A DNA stretch of 41,616 bases from an uncultured Bacteroidales bacterium. Lineage in GTDB: Bacteria; Bacteroidota; Bacteroidia; Bacteroidales; Muribaculaceae. The notes beneath the pieces were generated by a model. The model was not told the DNA's origin. It did no database searches and saw only the letters and a list, made by a program, of their open reading frames with translations. The stretch lies in the NCBI GenBank assembly GCA_947176235.1, contig CAMWPM010000017.1, positions 1 through 41,616 on the forward strand, in the 5' to 3' direction. A program made the translations under genes and the position numbers. The stretch's first letter is position 1. Every line of letters starts with the position of its first letter. Of the stretch, positions 26,440 to 35,133 are shown piece after piece.

Positions 26440-26475
26440 AAGCACATCGTCACGTTTGGCGATGTGCTTTTTTTT
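26440..26475 (+). terminator. Intrinsic terminator after the GH13 gene
   Basis: AAGCACATCG (26440-26449) pairs perfectly with CGATGTGCTT (26460-26469) around a 10-nt loop, followed by six more Ts. It lies 27 nt after the amylase stop. Confidence 0.9.
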
Positions 26476-26486
26476 ATGTTACTTTG
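26455..26486 (+). promoter_or_regulatory. Probable promoter of the PASTA operon
   Basis: TTTG at 26455-26458 lies in the loop of the preceding terminator. A 20-nt spacer leads to TTACTTTG at 26479-26486, one mismatch to TAnnTTTG. The first gene starts about 58 nt downstream. Confidence 0.5.
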
Positions 26487-26544
26487 CATCATTAAAGATA
26501 CTCCATATTCCCTCCGAATAAAATAAAAAGTCGAGAAAACCTAC

Positions 26545-27159
26545 ATGAACGACAAGACATCATTCATAAAACGCGCTATAGCCTATATGCGCCTCCATCC
26601 GATACTCACCAATTTCGTGCTGATCGTGATAGCTGCCTTTATAGTGGCATGGCTCATACTCCGTTTCCTCGCAGTCTGGACACATCATGGCGACCAGGAG
26701 AAAGTGCCCGACCTTAAGGGCATGAGCTACGTGGCTGCCCGCGACGTGTTGAAATCAGGAAATCTTAAGGCAGAACTTACCGATTCAATATTTGACGACA
26801 CGTACGCCCCCGGTACGGTGGTGGAGCAATCGCCACATAGCGGAGCGTGGGTGAAGCCGTGGCGTACGGTGTACCTGACTATCGTGGCATATTCACCGAA
26901 GATGGTGACTGTGCCCGACTATTACAACGTGTCGATGCGTCAGGGGGTGTCAATGTTCGAGGGATTGGGAGTGAAAAAGGTGTCGGTGGTCACGGTTCCG
27001 TCGGAGTACCGCGACCTGGTGCTTTCCGCCAAGTTCAACGGGCTTGAGGTGCGTCCCGGCACTCGCATTCCCGCTTCGGCAGTCATCACTCTGGAAGTGG
27101 GATCGGGATATGACACGGACGAGGAAGAAATAGAGATCACCTCCGATGAAACTGAATGA
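26545..27159 (+). CDS. PASTA-domain membrane protein
   Basis: The 204-aa product has one transmembrane helix (about residues 20-45, FVLIVIAAFIVAWLILRFL) and then two PASTA repeats. The first spans about 52-113 (KVPDLKGMSYVAARDVL...VVEQSPHSGAWVKPWRTVYLTI) and the second about 118-190 (VTVPDYYNVSMRQGVSMFEGLG). It ends in a very acidic tail. PASTA domains occur in PBPs and Ser/Thr kinases and can bind peptidoglycan, but no kinase or transpeptidase domain is fused here. A cell-wall-facing role is inferred. It overlaps the pseudouridine synthase gene by 14 nt, an arrangement I recall as common in Bacteroidetes. Confidence 0.9.
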   Translation: MNDKTSFIKRAIAYMRLHPILTNFVLIVIAAFIVAWLILRFLAVWTHHGDQEKVPDLKGMSYVAARDVLKSGNLKAELTDSIFDDTYAPGTVVEQSPHSGAWVKPWRTVYLTIVAYSPKMVTVPDYYNVSMRQGVSMFEGLGVKKVSVVTVPSEYRDLVLSAKFNGLEVRPGTRIPASAVITLEVGSGYDTDEEEIEITSDETE

Positions 27160-28279
27160 TACGCTGACGAAGCAAGAAGAGTCAGCCACGCAACCGGCGA
27201 GCGATAACGCAACAGCCGCAACACAGTCGGCAGCCGGGACGCCTACTGAAGATGAGGCTGAAGAAGCCGAGATGCCCGATGACGAGGGCGGAATGTATGA
27301 GCATTTCCGTTTTGTGGCTGAAAAAGGGCAGGAGCTTCTGCGTGTGGACAAGTTTCTGGTGAACCTGATGCCGAATGCATCACGTAACCGCATTCAGCAG
27401 GCGGCTGACGCGGGATGCATACTCGTGAACGGCAAGCCCGTGAAGAGTAATTACAGGGTCAAGCCGCTCGATGTGGTGACGGTGGTGATGGATCATCCCC
27501 GATACGAGTTTGAAATCATTGCGGAAGATATCCCTCTGGACATAGTGTACGAGGACGATACGGTGCTTGTGGTGAACAAGCCGGCGGGACTGGTGGTGCA
27601 TCCGGGGCACGGCAACTATCACGGAACTCTCGTCAACGCTCTCGCATGGCATTTCAGAAATAATCCTAATTACGACGTGAATGATCCGCGTCTCGGGCTT
27701 GTGCATAGAATCGACAAGGATACTTCGGGATTACTTGTCGTGGCAAAGACACCGGATGCCAAAACGGATCTCGGCCGTCAGTTTTTCAACAAGACAACGC
27801 GGAGAGAGTATGTGGCGGTGGTGTGGGGTCAGCCGGATCCTCCGTGCGGCACAGTTACCGGCAACATCGGCAGAAATCCGAAGGACAGGCTGCAGATGGC
27901 GGTCTTTCCGGACGGAAGTGAGGGTAAGCACGCGGTGACGCACTATGAAACGGTGGAATCTCTGGGATACGTCACGGTGGTGAAATGCCGTCTTGAGACC
28001 GGACGCACGCATCAGATACGTGTCCACATGAAGCATATCGGTCATCCGCTCTTCAATGATGCCCGCTACGGGGGCGACAAGGTGCTTCGCGGGGTAAATT
28101 CGGGAGCTTATCACAAATTCGTGGAGAACTGCTTCGAGATCTGTCCGCGTCAGGCGCTACATGCCCGGACGCTTGGGTTTGTCCATCCGGTGACCCGCGA
28201 GGAGATGTTTTTCACCTGTCCGGTGCCGGCTGACATGACTGAAATGATAGATCGGTGGCGCAATAACCAATCAAAATGA
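27146..28279 (+). CDS. RluA/RluD-family pseudouridine synthase
   Basis: The 377-aa product isomerises uridine to pseudouridine in rRNA. It has an S4 RNA-binding domain at about 65-115 (LRVDKFLVNLMPNASRNRIQ) and the catalytic motif GLVHRIDKDTSGLLV with Asp190 as the likely nucleophile. It also has VVNKPAGLVVHPG and ETGRTHQIRVHMKHIGHPL. About 50 residues of acidic, low-complexity sequence precede the S4 domain, and a later ATG at 27293 would remove most of it. The first ATG overlaps the PASTA gene and is kept. RluD is the closest type, but the target uridines are inferred. Confidence 0.93.
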   Translation: MKLNDTLTKQEESATQPASDNATAATQSAAGTPTEDEAEEAEMPDDEGGMYEHFRFVAEKGQELLRVDKFLVNLMPNASRNRIQQAADAGCILVNGKPVKSNYRVKPLDVVTVVMDHPRYEFEIIAEDIPLDIVYEDDTVLVVNKPAGLVVHPGHGNYHGTLVNALAWHFRNNPNYDVNDPRLGLVHRIDKDTSGLLVVAKTPDAKTDLGRQFFNKTTRREYVAVVWGQPDPPCGTVTGNIGRNPKDRLQMAVFPDGSEGKHAVTHYETVESLGYVTVVKCRLETGRTHQIRVHMKHIGHPLFNDARYGGDKVLRGVNSGAYHKFVENCFEICPRQALHARTLGFVHPVTREEMFFTCPVPADMTEMIDRWRNNQSK

Positions 28280-28920
28280 CTATGAAAAAGACTATAACAT
28301 ATTTTATCCTGTCAGTTGTAGCGGCAGTCGGACTGTCGGCACAGGATGTCGTGGTGCTGAAGGAGACCGTGACGGAGGAGGTGATAAACATCCCTGACAG
28401 CGTAGCACTCACACAGACTAATGCTACGTCGGAGCAATTGAAGTTTGATCATCGATCGGGCTTCACGTGGGGACTTGACTTGGGCAGTTCGGTGGATATG
28501 TCGGGACGCGACATGACGTATGTAGAGCTCGACGCCTGTTTCGGTTACCGCACTCCCGGAATATCGCTGGTGGGTATCGGTGCTTCTATCGGCATAATGA
28601 CAACTAATTCGTCCAGGCTCTTTCCGGTGTATGCCCTTGTGCGCACGAGCTTCTCGACACGACCGAAACCGGTCTTTATGGAACTGCGTACGGGCATGTC
28701 GTCGAATGAAATAAGCGGAAATCATCAGTGGGGATTTTACGCGAATGCAGGCGTGGGATTCAAACTCGCCACCGGAAAAAACTTCGGCTCCCACATAATC
28801 CTGAGCTATAACCTCGTATGCCGCCATTCGGTCACGACGATCGATGAGGAGGATTACGTGACGATCCACCGGTTCAAGGATCTGCACCTGATTTCGCTGA
28901 GACTCGGCGTGACATTCTGA
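28276..28920 (+). CDS. Small outer-membrane beta-barrel protein
   Basis: The 214-aa product has a signal peptide (MKKTITYFILSVVAAVGLSA, cleaved before QDVV). From about residue 60, alternating hydrophobic and polar strands (FTWGLDLGSSVDMS, FYANAGVGFKLA) lead to a C-terminal ISLRLGVTF. A terminal phenylalanine is the usual outer-membrane assembly signal. No specific family is recognised. Its start overlaps the preceding stop (ATGA), so it belongs to the PASTA/RluD operon. A second start at 28282 (MKK) is possible. Confidence 0.75.
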   Translation: MTMKKTITYFILSVVAAVGLSAQDVVVLKETVTEEVINIPDSVALTQTNATSEQLKFDHRSGFTWGLDLGSSVDMSGRDMTYVELDACFGYRTPGISLVGIGASIGIMTTNSSRLFPVYALVRTSFSTRPKPVFMELRTGMSSNEISGNHQWGFYANAGVGFKLATGKNFGSHIILSYNLVCRHSVTTIDEEDYVTIHRFKDLHLISLRLGVTF

Positions 28921-29005
28921 TATTTCCAATTGCTTAAAATGTCTCACAAATAGAGGCTGAATGATTAAAATTCATTTCGGCTGAAGAAGAAATTATAAAA
29001 AATCG

Positions 29006-29037
29006 CTTGATAAAGTGGCGCGAATTGAGTAAATTTG
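29006..29037 (+). promoter_or_regulatory. Promoter of the leu operon
   Basis: CTTG at 29006-29009 (one mismatch), a 20-nt spacer and an exact TAAATTTG at 29030-29037. The leader of about 48 nt is too short for a classical leucine attenuator peptide. Confidence 0.65.
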
Positions 29038-29091
29038 CACCACTTTTTGCTATCGCTTCACAACAACTGAAATTATCGAATTCAAACATAA

Positions 29092-30588
29092 ATGGAAAAC
29101 AGACTATACATCTTTGACACTACGCTACGCGACGGCGAACAGGTGCCCGGGTGCCAGCTCAACACTGTGGAGAAAATTGAAGTGGCGAAAGCCCTTGAGG
29201 AACTTGGTGTAGACGTGATCGAAGCCGGCTTCCCTGTGTCGAGTCCAGGCGACTTCAATTCAGTGGTAGAAATATCGAAGGCAGTGACCTGGCCCACTAT
29301 CTGCGCTCTTACGCGCGCGGTGGAAAATGACATACGCGTGGCAGCCGAAGCACTCCAGTATGCCAAACACAAACGCATCCATACCGGAATCGGAACGTCG
29401 GACTCGCATATACGCTACAAATTCAACTCCACACGTGAGGAGATCATTGAGCGCGCAGTAGCCGCCGTGAAGTATGCAAAGAAATTTGTGGAGGACGTTC
29501 AGTTCTACGCCGAAGATGCGGGCCGCACGGACAATGAATATCTGGCGCGCGTAGTAGAGGCTGTGGTAAAAGCCGGTGCCACGGTGGTTAATATCCCTGA
29601 CACGACCGGCTATTGCCTGCCGTCGGAATTCGGCGAAAAGATCAAATATCTGATGGAGCATGTGGACGGCATTCACCGCGTCACGATAGCCACACACTGT
29701 CACAATGACCTGGGTATGGCGACCGCCAACACAATGTCGGGCGTGATTAACGGTGCGCGTCAGGCAGAGGTGACAATCAACGGTATTGGAGAGCGTGCGG
29801 GCAATACGTCACTTGAAGAGGTGGCGATGATATGCCGCTCCCACAAGGAGCTTGATATCGTCACGAATATCAATACAACAAAGATCTACGGTGTGAGCCG
29901 CATGGTGTCGTCGCTGATGAACATGCCCGTGCAGCCCAACAAGGCTATCGTGGGTCGCAACGCCTTCGCCCACTCGTCGGGTATCCACCAGGACGGTGTG
30001 CTAAAGAACCGTGAGAGCTACGAGATCATTGATCCGAAGGATGTTGGAGTGGACGAAAACTCGATTGTACTGACAGCCCGTTCGGGCCGTGCGGCGCTCA
30101 AGCATCGTCTGCATGTGCTTGGCATTGACCTTGACAAAGACGCTCTTGACAAAGCATACGAATCATTCCTGAAGCTTGCCGACCGCAAGAAAGAGATCAA
30201 CGACGACGACGTGCTGATGCTCGCTGGAAAACATAACGCTCAGCAGCACCGGATCAAGCTCGATTTCCTGCAGGTCACTTCGGGTGTGGGAATTCATTCG
30301 GTGGCAAGTGTCGGACTTGACATTGCAGGAGAGAAGTTTGAGGCGTGCGCATCGGGCAATGGTCCTGTCGACGCAGCGCTGTCGGCGATCAAGCTTATTA
30401 TCCGCCGCACGATGGTGGTGAAGGAATTCCTTATCCAGGCTATCAACAAGGGGAGCAACGACGTGGGCAAGGTGCACATGACGGTGGAATATGACGGAGC
30501 GAGCTACTACGGATTCTCTGCCAACACCGATATTGTGGCAGCAAGTGCGGAGGCTTTCCTTGACGCAATAAACAAGTTTGTGCGCTAA
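29092..30588 (+). CDS. leuA: 2-isopropylmalate synthase
   Basis: It condenses acetyl-CoA with 2-oxoisovalerate, the first committed step to leucine. The 498-aa protein has the catalytic motif [12 protein letters not shown] (residues 9-20), metal ligands in [10 protein letters not shown] (His202, His204) and the [13 protein letters not shown] motif. The HMGL-like barrel is followed from about residue 385 by the C-terminal LeuA dimer/allosteric domain ([21 protein letters not shown]). Length and domains fit an isopropylmalate synthase with leucine feedback, but the related citramalate synthase cannot be fully excluded by eye. leuC and leuD follow on the same strand. Confidence 0.95.
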   Translation: MENRLYIFDTTLRDGEQVPGCQLNTVEKIEVAKALEELGVDVIEAGFPVSSPGDFNSVVEISKAVTWPTICALTRAVENDIRVAAEALQYAKHKRIHTGIGTSDSHIRYKFNSTREEIIERAVAAVKYAKKFVEDVQFYAEDAGRTDNEYLARVVEAVVKAGATVVNIPDTTGYCLPSEFGEKIKYLMEHVDGIHRVTIATHCHNDLGMATANTMSGVINGARQAEVTINGIGERAGNTSLEEVAMICRSHKELDIVTNINTTKIYGVSRMVSSLMNMPVQPNKAIVGRNAFAHSSGIHQDGVLKNRESYEIIDPKDVGVDENSIVLTARSGRAALKHRLHVLGIDLDKDALDKAYESFLKLADRKKEINDDDVLMLAGKHNAQQHRIKLDFLQVTSGVGIHSVASVGLDIAGEKFEACASGNGPVDAALSAIKLIIRRTMVVKEFLIQAINKGSNDVGKVHMTVEYDGASYYGFSANTDIVAASAEAFLDAINKFVR

Positions 30589-30607
30589 TCATCAAAGATA
30601 AAGAGTC

Positions 30608-32002
30608 ATGCCAAAGACATTATTTGATAAAATCTGGGACGCCCACGTGGTCAGCACGATCGAAGGCGGTCCGACACAACTTTACATCGACCGACATTAT
30701 TGCCATGAGGTGACGTCGCCCCAGGCTTTTGACGGTCTGCGTCGACGAGGATTGAAGGTGTTTCGTCCGGAACGCACTTATTGTTCCCCCGATCACAATA
30801 TACCTACCAAAGATCAGGAACTTCCTATAGAAGATCCCGTGTCGCGCAACTCGGTGGATACGCTGACCCGGAATGCCGAGGAATTCGGATTGACGCTCTT
30901 CCGTCTCGGCGATCCGCGCAACGGCATCATTCACGTGATAGGTCCGGAGAACGGCTTGACACTGCCCGGCCAGACAATAGTGTGCGGCGACAGTCATACG
31001 TCGACTCACGGCGCATTCGGAGCGATTGCATTCGGCATCGGGACGAGTGAGGTAGAGATGGTGCTGGCAACGCAGTGTATCCTGCAGCCCCGACCCAAGA
31101 CGATGCGTATCACTGTCGACGGTAAACTTCGCCCCGGAGTGACCGCCAAAGACATCGCTCTCTACATTATTTCCAAAATGACGACCGGTGGCGCCACCGG
31201 ATATTTTGTGGAATATGCCGGAGAAGCTATCCGCGCGCTCAACATGGAGGAACGCATGACCCTCTGCAATCTTTCGATCGAAATGGGAGCGCGGGGTGGC
31301 ATGATTGCCCCTGACGAGACGACACTTGAATATGTCAAAGGACGTCCTTACGCTCCTCAAGGCGAGGAGTGGGATAAAGCTGTGGCTCAATGGAAAGGGC
31401 TGAAGAGTGATGAGGGGGCAAAATTTGATAAGGAAGTGCGTTTTGATGCCGAAGATATAGAACCTCGCGTCACCTTCGGCACGAATCCCGGAATGGGCAT
31501 GGGCATCAACGACGAAATCCCTGCGCCCGACTCCTCGGATGAGGCGGGACTGGCAAGCTACCGGAAATCGCTTGACTACATGGGATTCAAGGTAGGACAG
31601 AAGCTTGTCGGCACTCCGGTGGACTACGTGTTCCTCGGAAGCTGCACCAATGGCAGAATCGAGGATTTCCGTGAGTTCGCTTCGATCGTCAAGGGACGGA
31701 AAAAGGCAGCCGGCGTGACCGTATGGCTCGTCCCGGGCTCATGGAAAGTAGTGGAGCAGATCAAGGCGGAAGGACTCGACAAGGTGCTTGAAGAAGCCGG
31801 TTTCGAGCTGCGTCAGCCAGGCTGCTCGGCATGTCTTGCCATGAATGATGACAAGGTGCCGGCAGGCAAACTGTGTGTGTCGACGTCCAACAGAAATTTT
31901 GAGGGGCGTCAGGGTCCGGGAGCACGTACGATCCTTGCAGGACCGCTGGTTGCAGCCGCAGCAGCCGTCACCGGCGTCATAACCGATCCCCGTACCCTCT
32001 AA
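30608..32002 (+). CDS. leuC: 3-isopropylmalate dehydratase large subunit
   Basis: With LeuD it isomerises 2- to 3-isopropylmalate. The 464-aa protein belongs to the aconitase superfamily. The 4Fe-4S cluster is held by Cys346 (GSCTNGR) and by Cys406 and Cys409 (GCSACLAMN). The [20 protein letters not shown] motif is also intact. It starts 20 nt after leuA and ends 12 nt before leuD, so the three form one operon. Confidence 0.97.
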   Translation: MPKTLFDKIWDAHVVSTIEGGPTQLYIDRHYCHEVTSPQAFDGLRRRGLKVFRPERTYCSPDHNIPTKDQELPIEDPVSRNSVDTLTRNAEEFGLTLFRLGDPRNGIIHVIGPENGLTLPGQTIVCGDSHTSTHGAFGAIAFGIGTSEVEMVLATQCILQPRPKTMRITVDGKLRPGVTAKDIALYIISKMTTGGATGYFVEYAGEAIRALNMEERMTLCNLSIEMGARGGMIAPDETTLEYVKGRPYAPQGEEWDKAVAQWKGLKSDEGAKFDKEVRFDAEDIEPRVTFGTNPGMGMGINDEIPAPDSSDEAGLASYRKSLDYMGFKVGQKLVGTPVDYVFLGSCTNGRIEDFREFASIVKGRKKAAGVTVWLVPGSWKVVEQIKAEGLDKVLEEAGFELRQPGCSACLAMNDDKVPAGKLCVSTSNRNFEGRQGPGARTILAGPLVAAAAAVTGVITDPRTL

Positions 32003-32014
32003 TCAGTCAGAATC

Positions 32015-32602
32015 ATGAAAGAAAAATTCACAACAGTCACCTCCCGGTGTGTTCCCCTGCCCATGGAGAACATAGACACCGATCAGATAATCCCCGCACG
32101 CTTCCTCAAAGCTACTTCGAGGGATGGATTCGGACGTAACCTTTTCCGCGACTGGCGCTATGATGAGAATGACCGACCGATCGAAACGTTCGTGCTCAAC
32201 GATCCCACATATTCGGGAAAGATTCTTGTGGCAGGAAAAAATTTCGGCTGCGGATCGTCGCGCGAGCACGCCGCATGGGCGATTGCCGACTATGGATTCC
32301 GCGTCGTGGTGTCGAGCTTTTTCGCCGATATTCATAAGAATAATGAACTGAACAACTTCGTGCTGCCGGTGGTGGTGAGCGAGGGATTTCTCGCATCACT
32401 CTTCCGTTCGATCGCCGCTGATCCTGCGACTGAAGTGAGGGTGGATCTTCCTACGCAGACGATCACGAACCTTGCTACCGGTGAGAGCGAGACCTTTGAC
32501 ATCAATCCCTACAAGAAACAATGTCTCGCTGAAGGACTTGACGACATCGAGTACCTGCTCTCACGGCGTGCCGACATTGAGGCATTCGAGGCTAAACGCT
32601 GA
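32015..32602 (+). CDS. leuD: 3-isopropylmalate dehydratase small subunit
   Basis: The 195-aa swivelling-domain subunit has [14 protein letters not shown] near the N-terminus and the [15 protein letters not shown] substrate-loop motif at about residue 76. Length is normal for the LeuD1 type. The gene expected to complete the pathway, leuB (3-isopropylmalate dehydrogenase), does not follow. A thioredoxin gene comes next after a 131-nt gap. Confidence 0.97.
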   Translation: MKEKFTTVTSRCVPLPMENIDTDQIIPARFLKATSRDGFGRNLFRDWRYDENDRPIETFVLNDPTYSGKILVAGKNFGCGSSREHAAWAIADYGFRVVVSSFFADIHKNNELNNFVLPVVVSEGFLASLFRSIAADPATEVRVDLPTQTITNLATGESETFDINPYKKQCLAEGLDDIEYLLSRRADIEAFEAKR

Positions 32603-32683
32603 TTCTACTGTCGGAACTATTGTCTCGTGGAAGACTGCGGGATAGTGGTTAAAGTTTGTCAATAAGGAAACCGCAAAATAATC

Positions 32684-32727
32684 AGAGCTGTTATGATGGT
32701 GAAACAAGTAACCAAAATAACAGCTCT
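32684..32727 (+). repeat. 11-bp perfect inverted repeat just before the thioredoxin start
   Basis: AGAGCTGTTAT (32684-32694) is the exact reverse complement of 32717-32727, with a 22-nt loop. The stem ends 6 nt before the ATG at 32734, where a ribosome would bind. No T-tract follows. It could be a leuD 3'-end stem or a translational control element for the thioredoxin. Confidence 0.65.
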
Positions 32728-32733
32728 AAAACT

Positions 32734-33042
32734 ATGAAACCATTAACGTACAAGGATGCGATACGCTCCACTACTGTAGTTCTCGTTGAATTTTTCGCCA
32801 CATGGTGCCCTCATTGCCAGAAGATGATGCCCGTGATGGATGAAATCAAGCAGTCGCTCGCCGGCAAAGTGAATGTTTATCAGTTTGATATCGATAAATA
32901 TCAGGGGCTTGACGATGAGAATAATGTAGAGGTTGTCCCCACATTCATTATCTATGTTGACGGTCGTGAGGTATGGCGTCAGTCAGGCGAAATGGCTAAA
33001 GATCAGATAATGGCAGAAGTAGAACGGGCACTGAAAATGTAA
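32734..33042 (+). CDS. Thioredoxin-family protein
   Basis: The ATG at 32734 is chosen because the thioredoxin fold starts here; the longer TTG reading adds 26 unrelated residues across a hairpin. The 102-aa product has the active site WCPHC (Cys25, Cys28) instead of the classical WCGPC, the cis-proline motif VEVVPTFIIY, and the FDIDKYQGLDDENNV region. There is no signal peptide, so it acts in the cytoplasm. A CPHC centre is more typical of DsbA-like oxidants, so its redox potential may differ from TrxA. It converges with the DAACS symporter gene. Confidence 0.92.
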   Translation: MKPLTYKDAIRSTTVVLVEFFATWCPHCQKMMPVMDEIKQSLAGKVNVYQFDIDKYQGLDDENNVEVVPTFIIYVDGREVWRQSGEMAKDQIMAEVERALKM

Positions 33043-33078
33043 CCCTGGAAAAACAATACAAGCCTGAATGCAGTGGTC

Positions 33079-34296
33079 TCAGTCCGGGATTTCTGCATTA
33101 TTGACGGGCGTTTCTTTTTTACCGAAGAAACGCTCGACTATTATTGCGAGCGCGCCGTCGCCGGTCACGTTACATGCCGTTCCGAACGAGTCCATCGATA
33201 TGTAGAGGGCGATCATCAGGGCATTGTCAGCCTCGCTGAATCCAAGAATTGAAGACAGCAGTCCAAGCGCAGCCATGATAGCTCCACCGGGGACACCGGG
33301 AGCTGCCACCATGGTGATGGCAAGCATTGCGATGAAGTAGCCGAACATGCCGAAATCGTAGTGCATCGAGTGGCTTATCATCAGAGCGAGCGCACATGCC
33401 ACTATCTTCAATGTACTACCAGACATGTGGATTGTGGCGCAAAGCGGGATGACAAATCCGGCGACGGGTTCGCTCACTCCCATTTTTATAGCCTGCTTGA
33501 GCGTGACGGGAATCGTGGCTGCCGATGACTGTGTGCCAAGTGCTGTGAAATAAGCCGGCATCATAGTCCAGAGCAAGCGGAACGGATTGTGGCACCTGCG
33601 GGAGAAAAATGAGGCAACCGTGTACTGGAATACGAGAACAAAGACGTGAAGGGCGAATATCACAGCGATTATCTTGATAAACGTGGATAATATCGGACCG
33701 ACTTCACCTGTAACGGTCATGTTGAGGAAAATGCCGAAGATGTAGAGGGGGAGGAGTGGTACGATCGCTTTGGAAATCACGAGCGAGATAATGTCACGGA
33801 AAGCATCAAGCACAAGACAGAGAGTCGCGCTTGCTTTACCCTCAAGGCGGGCACATCCGAGTCCGAGAATGAAAGCAAGCACGAGTGCCGACATCACTCC
33901 CATAACCGGGGGCATCTCAATGGTGAAATAGGGAGAGAGGACAACAGCCTGCGACGCGACATCATCCACATAGGCGGAAGGCTCGATCATGTGGGGGAAA
34001 AATGTGACTCCTGTCAGATAGGAGAGCAATCCGGCTGAAATTGTAGCTACATAGGCAAGTATGGCTGTGAAAACCAGCATTTTACCGGCTGTCTGACCTA
34101 TGTCTCCTATCGCGGGAGCTACAAATCCGAGGATAAGGAGGGGAATGACAAAGCCGAGAAACTGACTGAATATGGCATTGAACGTCAAGAAAATACGTGA
34201 TAGCCAGTCAGGGAAAATATAGCCTGCCCCTATTCCGAGAGCTATTGCTATCAGAATGAGAATGAGCAGATTGGGTCGACGAAGTTTTGACATCAT
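33079..34296 (-). CDS. Dicarboxylate/amino acid:cation symporter (DAACS family)
   Basis: The 405-aa product has about eight transmembrane segments and the two DAACS hairpin regions: the serine-rich TALGTQSSAATIPVTL, and ATIHMSGSTLKIV followed by APGVPGGAIMAALGLL and FGTACNVTGDG. These match Na+- or H+-coupled GltP/SstT-type carriers for glutamate, aspartate, serine/threonine or C4-dicarboxylates. The substrate cannot be read from sequence. It lies 45 nt downstream of the esterase gene with no visible terminator between, so it is probably the last gene of the xylan operon. That is an unusual place for this family. The start may be either of two adjacent ATGs (34296 or 34293). Confidence 0.92.
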   Translation of the reverse strand: MMSKLRRPNLLILILIAIALGIGAGYIFPDWLSRIFLTFNAIFSQFLGFVIPLLILGFVAPAIGDIGQTAGKMLVFTAILAYVATISAGLLSYLTGVTFFPHMIEPSAYVDDVASQAVVLSPYFTIEMPPVMGVMSALVLAFILGLGCARLEGKASATLCLVLDAFRDIISLVISKAIVPLLPLYIFGIFLNMTVTGEVGPILSTFIKIIAVIFALHVFVLVFQYTVASFFSRRCHNPFRLLWTMMPAYFTALGTQSSAATIPVTLKQAIKMGVSEPVAGFVIPLCATIHMSGSTLKIVACALALMISHSMHYDFGMFGYFIAMLAITMVAAPGVPGGAIMAALGLLSSILGFSEADNALMIALYISMDSFGTACNVTGDGALAIIVERFFGKKETPVNNAEIPD

Positions 34297-34341
34297 TGTC
34301 GGTGGTAATGGTAAGAAATCAGAGTGGACGGTGTCTAAGCA

Positions 34342-35133
34342 TCAGAGTGTCGACAGCCAGTAGAGGAGTTCCTGCTTCCACAGGTTGCTGAAAGGAGTTT
34401 CCCTTACTCCCCATCCGTGACCAAGGGTGGGATAGATGTGGAGAACGGAGTTGGTGCGGGCATTGTTGAGTGCCTGATAATATCCAACGCCATTAGCTGC
34501 CGGAACGAGCCAGTCATCATTGCTCAGCATGATGAATGCGGGGGGGGTGGAGGAGTTGACGTGGTGGGTGGGAGTGTAATGGGTACGTAATTCCTGCGAG
34601 GCATCAGTACCGAGAAGTGCATCGCGGGATCCCTCGTGGGTGATCGTGGCATCGTCAAGCGAGATCACGGGATAGAACAGAAGCTGGAAATCGGGGCGGG
34701 AGATGGAATCAGGAGCGAGCACAGTGGCAGTGGCTGCAAGATGTCCGCCAGCCGACGACCCCATGAGCCCTATTTTTTCCGCATATCTTTTTGTTTCGGG
34801 GGATGTGCGGACAGATGTGACAGCAGCCCAGACGTCGGAGAGGGGAATCGACGGATTTCCTTCAGGCAGACGATAGTCGAGCACTGCAAGTCCGATACCG
34901 TGCTCGAGAAGCCATGGCGCGAAATCATGACCTTCGTGCCCGATGGCTTTGTAGACATAACCACCACCCGGACAGGCAATGATCATCATTCCGGTTGCGA
35001 CGGAATCATCGGGAAGGTAGACGGTGAGAGGGACGGAATCATTGACGTTGGTCACAAATGAGCGTGGCGCCTCTGCCGACATATAGATGACGGCAAGGAG
35101 CGAAACGGTAACGGATAGAAGAAGTTTTTTCAT
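34342..35133 (-). CDS. Exported alpha/beta-hydrolase, probable xylan side-chain esterase
   Basis: The 263-aa product has a signal peptide (MKKLLLSVTVSLLAVIYMSA). Its alpha/beta-hydrolase fold is of the BD-FAE/esterase-lipase type: oxyanion loop CPGGGY (54-59), nucleophile Ser127 in GSSAGGH, Asp at 206-207 in SNDDWLVP and His239 in LGHGWG. Family members remove acetyl or feruloyl groups from xylan. Position directly after GH67 (ATGA overlap at 35130-35133) supports a side-group role here. The exact ester is inferred. Confidence 0.85.
   Translation of the reverse strand: MKKLLLSVTVSLLAVIYMSAEAPRSFVTNVNDSVPLTVYLPDDSVATGMMIIACPGGGYVYKAIGHEGHDFAPWLLEHGIGLAVLDYRLPEGNPSIPLSDVWAAVTSVRTSPETKRYAEKIGLMGSSAGGHLAATATVLAPDSISRPDFQLLFYPVISLDDATITHEGSRDALLGTDASQELRTHYTPTHHVNSSTPPAFIMLSNDDWLVPAANGVGYYQALNNARTNSVLHIYPTLGHGWGVRETPFSNLWKQELLYWLSTL

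Noticed and set aside
30620-31390. 256-aa open frame antisense to leuC
   Set aside because: leuC is certain; the antisense frame has no recognisable domain.
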